A stretch of DNA of 64,000 nt from Prosapia bicincta (taxonomy: Eukaryota > Arthropoda > Insecta > Hemiptera > Cercopidae): NCBI GenBank assembly GCA_036971475.1, contig JBAIZL010000010.1:12391526-12455525 (forward strand), given 5' to 3'. Under the pieces are notes generated by a model, which was given only the letters and a program-made list of their open reading frames with translations, had not been told where the DNA came from and ran no database searches. The position numbers and the translations under genes were made by a program. Shown in pieces: positions 55,262 through 63,639 of the stretch. Numbering within the stretch: position 1 is the first letter of the stretch; each line of letters starts with the position of its first letter.

Positions 55262-56215
55262 CTATTCTTCTTCCGAATCGTCCCCTTCTACGTCACGCCC
55301 TTTGACAGTTGCGATGATTTCATCTTCTCCTAATGGTTCTGATGCTCCATCGAGATCCATCCATTCATTGACATCATTGCTTGAAGACTCTTCACACCCT
55401 GGGATTTTTTTCATGAGTTCAATCAAGTCGCTATTTTTAGAATTGATTCCATCGTCACACGACAAATCATTGCCTGCGTGATCTAGAAGTTTCCTCCAAG
55501 AACGAATTAGGGTTATGGTCTCAAGCTCGATCCAAGATTGAGAGACCCATCCAATGACATCTAATAAATCGATCTTCTTTAGTTTAGCCGTTAGGTTCTC
55601 ACCCGATTCCAAGGACAACACCAAAGATGACAAAAGCTTACGTCTGTACCTTCTCTTTAACGCTGTCAAAGCTCCTTGGTCCATCGGTTGACAGAGAGAC
55701 GTGACGTTCGGTGGTAGAAACATTGCTTTAATGTCTTTGCCCTGTAAATATTGCACATCAGGGCGAGTCGTAGAATTATCGAGAATCAGTAGACCTTTCC
55801 TGGGAAGATTTTTTTTCTTCAGAAACTTCTCAACCTCTGGAACGAACTTTTGAAAAAACCCCTCTTTAAAAATTGCTTCACTCATCCATGCATTAGATTG
55901 ATTTCTACACCAAACTGGGAGTTCAAAGTTGCCATCACTTGTGCATCTGGCAGTTTTAATTGCTCTTGGTTTTTTTGCTTTTCCAATTAGCGCTAATTTG
56001 AGTTTGTGCTCTGCTGTTGCATTACTGCAGGCAAGAATAGGCACACGCTCCTTACTTCTCTTAAAACCTGGTCTAGCTTTTTCATCTCTCAGATCTAAAC
56101 GTTTAGGAGAAAGCATTTGAAAGTTTAGTCCTGTCTCATCTGCATTGTAGATTTGATCACCTGACAGTCCTTCTTTTTCAATAAAATCGTGTAGTTTGGT
56201 CTTGAAGTCACACAC
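55262..56215 (-). pseudogene. Tigger/jerky-type transposase DDE domain, open
   Basis: 317 open codons. The first catalytic Asp is in YNADETGL (residue 26), the second in LLILDNSTT (near 145), the third in PPNVTSLCQPMDQG (near 185). C-terminal helices follow and the protein ends in an acidic tail (EDEI, then GDDSEEE). All three acidic catalytic residues are intact. The DNA-binding N-terminus is separated by frame breaks at 56216-56460, so the locus as a whole is broken. The first Met is internal to the ancestral protein. Confidence 0.85.
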
Positions 56216-56671
56216 TTTGTTTGGGTCAGCTGACAGTTTTTCCCCGCAGATACTGAGTAGCTTGATTCCATATCGTTGTTTCTACCTTGACAACCAACCA
56301 TTGCTCGCTGTAAACCCAGGCTCTCCTTCATCCTTAAATTGTTCATAAAACTGAAGAGCTTACTCTTGCAGTATCGGTCCAGATATAGGCGTTCCCTTCT
56401 CCCTGTGCGCACGGAACCATTGGTAAAGGGTTTTGCCGACTTTTTCGACCTCTGCACTTCTCATTGTTTTTCATTCCGCGATGGATTCTGTACACTGTCT
56501 TTTCAAACACCACGAATCAATTTCAGATGTCTTTTTCTTCCAACTGAGCACTGTAGACCTACCGATGTTCAAATCCGCTATTTTATTTACGCTTACACCA
56601 CGCTCAAGTCTTTTTAGGGCACCAAATTTTGCTTCCATTAACACTGACACTTGCTTTCTCTTCTTCTCCAC
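56216..56671 (-). pseudogene. Tigger transposase DNA-binding N-terminus, frame-broken
   Basis: Starts MEKKRKQVSVLMEAKFGALK at 56671, a psq-type HTH with GVSVNKIADLNIGRSTVLSW. A CENP-B-like HTH is recognisable only by switching frame near 56470 and again near 56280. Joined to 55262-56215 this would be a protein of usual Tigger length. Confidence 0.75.
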
Positions 56672-57116
56672 CGCACTGTCGCTCTATATTACAGCACAAA
56701 ACTCGTTTAAACAATTGTCAACCGCTCTCGAACAAAAGCAACTGACCACAACTGTGTCTCAACAAACACTAAACTGAATGCCCAGTGACGACAATGTAGC
56801 GAGGGTAGTTTATTACCTGCCCGGGAATCCCAGGTCAACGCTCTGCCTCACGATAAGGAAAGTGGCCACAAAAATCCCTGAACGTGTGCAAACAATAGCC
56901 CGCCCCAGCTGGGGCGATAAAGGGTGCGTTGAACGACCTTGGAAAACCCAGTAACCTAGTCTGAGTCTCTAGCGTTCTCGGGCGGCCTATGTACTGATGG
57001 AAAGCTTTACGTTATGGGCGGTGTAAACAAATTATTAATTCACCAGCCCTGTCGAGTTTTACGGAATATCGAGTTTTCGGGAATCGAGTTGGAGAGGTTC
57101 TACTGTATATATATTT

Positions 57117-57668
57117 AGGTTAGTTTCAGTTGGTAAAGATTATTTAGATTTTTTGAACTATGAGACTGACAGACACCTTGGTAATAGTCCACTCTGTAGT
57201 CTTGAAATAGAAACACATAAACGCACTTAACCAATGAAATATTTCAACCACACAGTGGTATTTGTCAATCAAAGAGAAAACACAAAATGAAATATGAGAG
57301 AATGAAATAAAATAAAGTAAAAGTTGTAATCACAGATTGTGTAGAAATCAGATGTCACAGATTAAAGTTATATGTATTGTTTCCATGAGCATATGAGTGA
57401 TTATAGTTTATATAAGTCTGTTAGGGGAAAAGAGATTGGAGACGTCTGATGAGGCTATTAGGAAAAAAAAGTGAATGGATTTATCTGATGTTGAGGTTAG
57501 GGGATTCTCTGGACTTGGTATACCACTGGTATGATAGTTCCCATCTTCTCAGTTCTGAGGGATTGCAATCAGGGGGAGTGATTTAATTATTTTTGTGGTA
57601 TAGCAGTCATCAAAAGTTGTGATGTGACTCGCAGCATGTTGAGCGGTTGGCCTATCCATATTCATAAT
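57117..57668 (-). repeat. Pseudo-LTR of the Neptune-type PLE (3' copy)
   Basis: Shares TTAGGTTAGTTT.GTTGGTAA through CCATATTCATAATT with 60398-60926, with several small indels. Confidence 0.75.
57235..57270 (-). ncRNA. Hammerhead-like motif in the Neptune PLE tail
   Basis: Box TTGACAA plus A. Stem II and GAAA are retained, but stem II has one changed base (GTGGTA) and stem III reads ATATTTC where other copies have ATATATC, so it is weaker. Confidence 0.4.
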
Positions 57669-59085
57669 TTTAACATCATGTCTGTGGCCATTCATTCTGA
57701 TATTTAGACCATTCGTGGTCAGGCCTATGTACTGTGCTGAGCAAAATTTACATTGTAGCTGGTATATGACATTTTTTGATGTACAATTATGATGTTCCTG
57801 TATTTTGAAGACAATTTTTGTTGTTTGGCTGTTGAAACTATTTGCTGAGGGGTGTATTGGACACGTCTTGCATCTAGGTCTATTGCATGGGAAGGAGCCA
57901 TGAGGAAGTTTGTGTGGTTTTTCTGCATCAGGGTCTGGTAGTTTAGGATGTACTAGGATGTTTTTCAAGTTGGGAGGCTGCTTGTACCAAATTTGCGGTG
58001 GATCGGTGAAAAGATTTTTGGTGTGGACGGAAGCTTGAAGAATTTTGAAGCCATCTCTCAATATCTTGTTGAGTTTATGTAGACCAGGATGGTAGTCTGT
58101 TATTAAAGACAGTTTATTTTGTTCTGTTTGTGGTTTAGGGTGAACCGAGGATTGTGCTGAACGAATTTGGTTTTCAATGAGTCTTTTTGGGTATCCCCTT
58201 CTTTGGAAGGCTGTTGATATCTTTCTATTAAAATCTTCCAATTCCCTATCATTAGAACAGATTCTCTTACCCCTGATTGCTTGACTGTATGGAATGGATC
58301 GTTTTATGTTTATTGGGTGGTTGCTGTCGAAATGGAGATATTGTAGGTGGTTTGTCGGTTTGATGTGAATTCCTGTGTTGATATTTCCATTCTGGAGTGT
58401 TACCTCTACATCCAAAAAGGTGATGGCTGATGTAGATTTCTCCCAAGTAAATTGAAGTGTGGAGAATTGTGTCAGACTGTCTAAAAATTCCTCAAGTGTT
58501 GAAGCACCCTGTGTCCAAATTAGGAAGATGTCATCTATATATCTATACCAACATAATGGCTGGTGTGTTTGTGTCTTTAGAAAACTTTCTTCCAACAATC
58601 CCATGTACAGATTTGCGTACGATGGTGCCATTCTGGTACCCATTGCTGTTCCCTTTATTTGAAGGTAGTTCCTTCCCTCAAACTGAAAGTTGTTCTTCTC
58701 GAGGATGAACCTGGTCAGGTTCACAAGAAAAGGTGTAGTGGGAGAAGGCTTGCCTGGGCGTTTGTTTAGAAAATTCTCTATTGCAGATAGGCCATGTGCA
58801 TGAGGGATGTTGGTATAGAGAGAGGTGACATCTATGGTGACCAAAATAGTTACCGGGGGTAGAGGTACAGATATTTGTGACAGTCGATCTATGAAGTGAT
58901 TGGTGTCCTGGGTATGTGATGGAAGGTTCTTTACTAAGGGTTGAAGGTGTGAGTCGAGGAAAGCTGAAATTCTTTCCGTTACTGAATTGCAGCCAGCCAT
59001 TATTGGTCTACCAGGTGGAGGAATTATATTTTTGTGGATCTTTGGTAATATATAGAATTGAGGAGTAGAGGGGTTTTCATTAAAT
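57485..59085 (-). CDS. Neptune-type PLE reverse transcriptase and GIY-YIG endonuclease
   Basis: The open frame extends from upstream of 59000 (NENPSTPQFYILPKIHKN and GRPIMAGCNS are in frame up to about 59085). It continues through motif A (VTIDVTSLYTNIP), motif B (KGTAMGTRMAPSYANLYMG), motif C (WYRYIDDIFLIW) and ITFLDVEV. A Cys-rich linker (CNRPRCKTCPIH) and GIY-YIG (VIYQLQCKFC, AQYIGLTTNG, MNGHRH) follow. KGTAMGT in motif B is typical of the Neptune clade. The frame ends early at 57549 because the run at 57569-57573 has five G where sister copies have six. With six, it would continue through SELRRWELSY as at 54340. Confidence 0.85.
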
Positions 59086-60390
59086 AATAATTTTTGAGAT
59101 GTTTCCGAAATATTTTGTTTCTTGAGCTGTATATTTGAGTAGTTCCGAGAGTGAGTTGTTGAATTCTGTCTTAGGGTTATCTGTAAGTGTTTTGTATGTT
59201 GTGATGTCTGACAGTTGCTTATTTGCTTCTTTGATGTAGATTTCTTTATTCATGATGACAGTGGTTGAACCTTTATCTGCTGGAAGAATCATAATATCTT
59301 TATTGTTTTTCAACGAAAATATTGCCGCTTTTTCTAATTTGGTAAGGTTAGGTTTAGTCTTCAGATTTTTAGTGAAATTTATATCGGTGATGCTTTGCAT
59401 GATAAAGTTGATGTAAAGTTCAATGGGGTGATCAGGTGGTAGTGGTGGTGGATCCCAGTTGGAGGGTGGTTTGAATTTTGCAAGACATACGTCTATGTTT
59501 GTATCCGTTTTGAAAGTTGGTGTCTGAGCTATATAATTTTTTATCCTAAGTTTTCTGGCAAAGCTGAAAACATCTTTTCCTAACTTGAATTGGTCTATTT
59601 CCTTAGCTGGTGTGAATGACAGGCCTTTAGAAATTACTTGTAGTTCATGTTCCGAGAGTGTGTGGTTGTAAATGTTGTGCACGGCAACTGTCTTTGGTGA
59701 AGGGTTATTTCTTATATCGGGACTGTTTTTATTATTATTTTTGTTATTTAGCAATAATGATTGGGTTGGCAGTTTAGGGAGTTGTCCACAGGGTACTGGT
59801 ATCTTGAAGAGAGAACTTAGGCTAGGTTTGTCACAAACAAGAGCTGGTTTGTCGGCAGGTAAAACTGGATTATCATATTTTTTGATTTGGCCAAAAAGAT
59901 TTATTTCTTGAATGCAGAGTTTTGAAAGTTTATGTATTTTATTCTTTGCAAGATTGTCCTGCAGTATGTTTGCTTTATTGAGAGTATCTTCCATTTGTTG
60001 TATTAGATATGGGAAATTGGAGGTAATTAATTTGGCAGTTGAGGTTAGCAATTCAGATAATTTGACTTGTTCTTGTTTGTGACACTGTAAGACCAAACGT
60101 GTAGTTTGGAAAGAGTTATTTTTGTAAATTGGAGAAATAACAGTTTTGATATACTGGGGCATACCTGACAGTGGTGATTTCATATTTAAACCCTTTGGTG
60201 TAATGCCTAGATTTAGACATGCTTCTAAAAACAGTATATGCATGTTTATTTTTGAGATTTTAAAAGCCAGGTTTTTTTTCAAGTACAGCTTAGGAATATT
60301 CATTATATATAAGATAGGAAAGGAGGAAAAAACACAAATACAAAGAATAGTGAAGGAATATGAAAATGGAAAGATTAAATATATGTTCAT
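59080..60390 (-). CDS. Neptune-type PLE N-terminal region
   Basis: 436 open codons on the minus strand. The first 30 or so residues (MNIYLIFPFSYSF) lie in the pseudo-LTR junction and may not be part of the protein; a more likely start is the Met of MNIPKLYLKK. The rest is a Lys/Asn-rich N-terminal PLE region ending in MILPADKGSTTVIMNKEIYI, the conserved PADKG motif that precedes the RT fingers. A frame change at about 59080-59095 separates it from the RT. Confidence 0.75.
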   Translation of the reverse strand: MNIYLIFPFSYSFTILCICVFSSFPILYIMNIPKLYLKKNLAFKISKINMHILFLEACLNLGITPKGLNMKSPLSGMPQYIKTVISPIYKNNSFQTTRLVLQCHKQEQVKLSELLTSTAKLITSNFPYLIQQMEDTLNKANILQDNLAKNKIHKLSKLCIQEINLFGQIKKYDNPVLPADKPALVCDKPSLSSLFKIPVPCGQLPKLPTQSLLLNNKNNNKNSPDIRNNPSPKTVAVHNIYNHTLSEHELQVISKGLSFTPAKEIDQFKLGKDVFSFARKLRIKNYIAQTPTFKTDTNIDVCLAKFKPPSNWDPPPLPPDHPIELYINFIMQSITDINFTKNLKTKPNLTKLEKAAIFSLKNNKDIMILPADKGSTTVIMNKEIYIKEANKQLSDITTYKTLTDNPKTEFNNSLSELLKYTAQETKYFGNISKIII

Positions 60391-60397
60391 ATATTTT

Positions 60398-60926
60398 TAG
60401 GTTAGTTTTGGTTGGTAAAGATTATTTAGATTTTTTGGACTAGGAGACTGACAGACTTACCTTGGTAATAGTCCACTCTGTAGTCTTGAAATAGAAACAC
60501 ATAAAAGCACTTAACCAATGAAATATTTTAACCACACAGTGGTCTTTGTCAATCAAAGATAAAACACAAAATGAAATATGAGAGAATGAAATAAAATAAA
60601 GTAAAAGTTGTAATCACAGATTAAGTATATATGTATTGTTTCCATGAGCATATCAGTGATTATAGTTTATATAAGTCTGTCAGGGGGAAAGAGATTGGAG
60701 ACGTCTGATGATGCTATTAGGGAAAAAATGAATGGATTTATCTGATATTGAGGTTAGGGGATTCTCTGGACTTGGTATACCACTGGTATGATAGTTCTCA
60801 TCTTCTCAGTTCTGAGGGATTGCAATCAGGGGGGAGTGCTTTAATTATTTTTGTGGTTAGCAGTCATCAAAAGTTATGATGTGACTCGCAGCATGTTGAG
60901 CTGTTGGCCTATCCATATTCATAATT
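60398..60926 (-). repeat. Pseudo-LTR of the Neptune-type PLE (5' copy)
   Basis: Copy of 57117-57668 at the upstream end, with six G in the run near 60833. A hammerhead-like motif is at 60520-60554. Confidence 0.75.
60520..60554 (-). ncRNA. Hammerhead-like motif in the 5' pseudo-LTR of the Neptune PLE
   Basis: Box TTGACAA plus A and intact GACCA/TGGTT stem. The minus strand continues TAAAATATTTC, so GAAA has become AAAA. Probably inactive. Confidence 0.35.
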
Positions 60927-61026
60927 GGTTATATTTCATTGGTTAAGTGCTTTTATGTGTTTCTATTTCAAGACTACAGAGTGGACTCTTACCAAGGTAA
61001 GTCTGTCAGTCTCCCAGTCCAAAAAA

Positions 61027-61027
<1 letters not shown>
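60927..61027 (+). repeat. Inverted tail of the Neptune-type PLE
   Basis: The plus strand reads the element tail (GTGTTTCTATTTCAAGACTA, then CAAGGTAAGTCTGTCAGTCT) in the orientation opposite to the body, ending at a TA array. It parallels the inverted arms of the other PLEs. Confidence 0.75.

Positions 61028-61065
<38 letters not shown>
61028..61065. repeat. (TA)n microsatellite
   Basis: About 18 TA units. Confidence 0.95.
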
Positions 61066-61067
<2 letters not shown>

Positions 61068-61280
61068 TTGATATTTAACGTTATCCATTGTTTTTCCGTT
61101 GCACTGACTTTATGAAGTTAATATATTACTATTGTAAGTAATTTTATCCGCCATTAAGTGCAATAATTTTACCTTGAGTGATTTGACAATGGTCAATTGA
61201 CCGAAAGGTGCCTCATCACTCAAGGTAAAATTATTGCACTTAATGGCGGATAAAATTACTTACAATAGTAATATATTAAC

Positions 61281-61284
<4 letters not shown>
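61066..61284. mobile_element. Palindromic PLE-tip mini-element with intact ribozyme-like core
   Basis: A leader with TCCATTGTTTTTCCGTTGCA (shared with the Penelope-group PLE) precedes a palindrome of about 70-bp arms from TGAAGTTAATATATTACTAT (61116) to its complement ending at 61284. At its centre is the hammerhead-like motif 61172-61225. TA arrays lie on both sides. It has no coding sequence. Confidence 0.8.
61172..61225 (+). ncRNA. Hammerhead-like motif, TTGACAA box, best-formed copy
   Basis: Stem I is 11 bp and perfect (CCTTGAGTGAT with ATCACTCAAGG) and extends further into the palindrome arms. Box TTGACAA (61183-61189) plus T, stem II GGTC/GACC with AATT loop, GAAA (61203-61206), stem III AGG/CCT with TG loop, cleavage triplet CTC (61212-61214). 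The three-way junction geometry is exactly that of a type I hammerhead. Only C3 and G8 differ, as U and A, which can still pair. Confidence 0.7.

Positions 61285-61325
<41 letters not shown>
61285..61325. repeat. (TA)n microsatellite
   Basis: About 20 TA units. Confidence 0.95.
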
Positions 61326-61327
<2 letters not shown>

Positions 61328-61456
61328 TTGAAATTTTACGTAATCCATTGTTTTTCCGTTGCACTGACTTTATGAAGTTAATATATTACTATTGTAAGTA
61401 ATTTTTGTAAATTATTGTAATTATTGTAAAATTACTTACAATAGTAATATATTAAC

Positions 61457-61460
<4 letters not shown>
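61326..61460. mobile_element. Palindromic PLE-tip mini-element, centre deleted
   Basis: Same leader and arm sequence as 61066-61284, but the arms are only about 34 bp and the centre is a short TTGTAAATTATTGTAATTAT stretch. The ribozyme-like core is gone. Confidence 0.7.

Positions 61461-61511
<51 letters not shown>
61461..61511. repeat. (TA)n microsatellite
   Basis: About 25 TA units. Confidence 0.95.
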
Positions 61512-61514
<3 letters not shown>

Positions 61515-61634
61515 GGTTAGTTTTGGTTGGTAAAGATTATTTAGATTTTTTGGACTAGGAGACTGACAGACTTACCTTGGTAAGAGTCCACACTGTAGTC
61601 TTGAAATAGAAACACATAAAAGCACTTAAACAAT

Positions 61635-61669
61635 GATATATTTCAACCACACAGTGGTCTTTGTCAATC
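61635..61669 (-). ncRNA. Hammerhead-like motif, Neptune family, left arm
   Basis: TTGACAA plus A, GACCA/TGGTT stem II, GAAA, AT[AT]AT then C. Core complete, stem I weak. Confidence 0.5.
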
Positions 61670-61786
61670 GAAGAGAAAACACAAAAAGAAATATGAGAGA
61701 ATGAAATAAAATAATTGTAAACACAGATTATTTTATCACAATTATTTTATTTCATTCTCTCATATTTCTTTTTGTGTTTTCTCTTC

Positions 61787-61821
61787 GATTGACAAAGACC
61801 ACTGTGTGGTTGAAATATATC
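61787..61821 (+). ncRNA. Hammerhead-like motif, Neptune family, right arm
   Basis: Exact complement of 61635-61669. Two inverted copies in one transcript could compete with folding of each ribozyme. Confidence 0.5.
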
Positions 61822-61910
61822 ATTGTTTAAGTGCTTTTATGTGTTTCTATTTCAAGACTACAGTGTGGACTCTTACCAAGGTAAGTCTGTCAGTCTCCTA
61901 GTCCAACAAA

Positions 61911-61912
<2 letters not shown>

Positions 61913-61957
<45 letters not shown>

Positions 61958-61962
61958 ATATA
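61913..61962. repeat. Compound (CT)n(TA)n microsatellite
   Basis: About six CT units followed by TA units and a TG interruption. Confidence 0.9.
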
Positions 61963-63366
61963 TAAATTTTAGTTTTATAAGCGAGAAAAACTTTTCGTAG
62001 AAGGGACAAGGTATGCAATATAGTTATTTCTGCCCATTTGACTTAAATAAGTGATAACATAGGATTTCATAAAACAGCTGATTTTATATTATATTAACCA
62101 CACAGTGGTCTTTGTCAATCAAAGAGAAAACACAAAATGAAATATGAGAGAATGAAACAGCTGTTTTAATGCATTGGCTATGATACTTTATATATATTTA
62201 ATGAAAAATAACTAAAATAAAAATGTTTTTGTTGACCTAAGTAGGAATTTACTTAAAAATTTTGTTTGTTTATATTACTTGTTCTGACCTAAATTCATGG
62301 CGGATTAATTTATTTCTGATTTTTATCTTTTAAAATTTTTCAGTTATAGCTGGCTACTTTTTAACCATCCAGAACTGTTATGATTAAATCAGACTGTATT
62401 ACTACTTAGGTCATATCACATATATTTTTAAATCTAATGTTTAACTTGTAGCAGTGAAGTGATATGAGATGTCTTATTTTTATGTTCCTTAAAATGTCTA
62501 GTTTTATGTTTGTACAGAGACAATATATATTGTTATGTGATTTATTATTTTTAAAACATGTCTTTTTTTATCTCATTTGCTATGAATTGAAAGAGAAATG
62601 GCTAACTTTTGTAGGAACATTTGAGTGTGATTGTTATCCATGGATATTGTATGCTTAATGTAGTAGATGTTTACAGACCCATTGAGAAATATTAAAACTC
62701 TTTTTAACTCTCTTACAGTCACATTATGTACCATTACATTTTGTAGTAAAATTATAATTAGAAGTTTTACTCACATTTCTGTTCAAGTGCTCACGTTTGA
62801 ATATCGTTTCTATTTGAGATACTGTTTCACAATAATCGTGTTTAATATCTGTAACAGGGAATTGTATAGTTTTAGTAGAAAAAACTTCATATCGGTTGGT
62901 TTAAAACAAAATCACATTGAATTATTTTTGTAAGTCACCACTCTACAAGACTGGCTATAGTGGGTTAAGACTCTGGTATACAATTATAACCTTTGGTTTC
63001 TTACAACAAAATTAATAAATAAAAATATGAATTACTTGGTAAAGAGAGAATATACCTACGTAGGAGAGTCACTCTCCCCATATGGCTTATCCCCTCCTTC
63101 TCAGTTACCATAGGATATTCCTGTCTCTACCTTAATATGATATCCCTAAGACTTAATACCTCTCCCTGATGTACTTGGGCCCCTTTATATGACCTCAATT
63201 TATTTCCTAAATAATGTGGTTAAACCAAAAGAGTTGTATGTCCTTACCTTTAATTAAAGTCCTTTCCAATTCAGGTGATAATATTTTTGCAGTTCATCTT
63301 AAAAAAAAGATAAATAGTCCAGAATCGCAATTAAACTAGATATCTTTTTCTGGTTATTGTTTACAG
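61963..63366 (+). other. GCC2-like intron, distal part
   Basis: Contains a 62095-62160 Neptune tail fragment (CCACACAGTGGTCTTTGTCA) and the repeat at 62218-62290 shared with 46615-46690. Open frames near 62464-62933 have no recognisable domains. The last 100 bp lead to the acceptor TTTACAG. Confidence 0.5.
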
Positions 63367-63592
63367 ATTTGCCTCTAAGCTGGTCAGTAAAGATGAAGAA
63401 CTTGATATTTGTAAGAAGGAAAAGTCAGCTGAAGAGTTGATTCGCAAGGAAAAGGCAAAAGAAGTAACACAATTGCTGGATAGATTAAGGGAAGAGCAGG
63501 AGAAGAATATGGCCATGATGAAGACCCTGGAAGCAGCAAAGATTGAGGCCAGAAAACAGAGCGTACTGTCTCTTGAGATGCAAGACTATGAG
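63367..63592 (+). CDS. GCC2: GCC2-like coiled-coil protein, exon (last in window)
   Basis: 226 nt, enters phase 2 and leaves phase 0, between TTTACAG and GTAGGG. Encodes FASKLVSKDEELDICKKEKS, then RKEKAKEVTQLLDRLREEQE and further heptads, ending LSLEMQDYE. The final LE..K.EA....L..EM.DYE pattern resembles the GCC2 region that ends in MEIADYE, supporting the GCC185 assignment over other golgins. Further exons, including any GRIP domain, would lie beyond the window. Confidence 0.8.
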
Positions 63593-63639
63593 GTAGGGTT
63601 GCTGACATTATTATGTAGAGTAGTTAAAAAGTAAAAGGA

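Larger units (their letters stand above)
55262..57105 (-). mobile_element. pogo/Tigger element 2
   Basis: The 5' end on the minus strand is a TIR beginning CAGTAGAACCTCTCCAACTC at 57105. The transposase lies at 55262-56671. The TA after the TIR is also the start of the Neptune PLE flank, so that PLE inserted at or beside the Tigger end. The opposite TIR was not identified. Confidence 0.7.
57106..61027 (-). mobile_element. Neptune-type Penelope-like element, nearly intact
   Basis: On the minus strand the order is a short inverted tail (60927-61027), a pseudo-LTR (60398-60926), the body with N-terminal and RT/endonuclease frames, and a second pseudo-LTR (57117-57668). The two pseudo-LTRs share the outer tail and the end of the endonuclease and diverge at 57668/60926. 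One frame change separates the N-terminal part (59080-60390) from the RT (57549-59080) and one base is missing in a G run near 57573. It has the same architecture as the 49136-54222 element but belongs to another clade. Confidence 0.8.
61512..61912. mobile_element. Palindrome of two Neptune-type tails
   Basis: Arms 61551-61718 and 61738-61905 are each 168 bp and appear fully complementary, with a 19-bp spacer. Each arm carries a hammerhead-like motif. It has no coding sequence and ends at TA or CT/TA arrays. It is the Neptune counterpart of the palindromic mini-elements. Confidence 0.8.
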
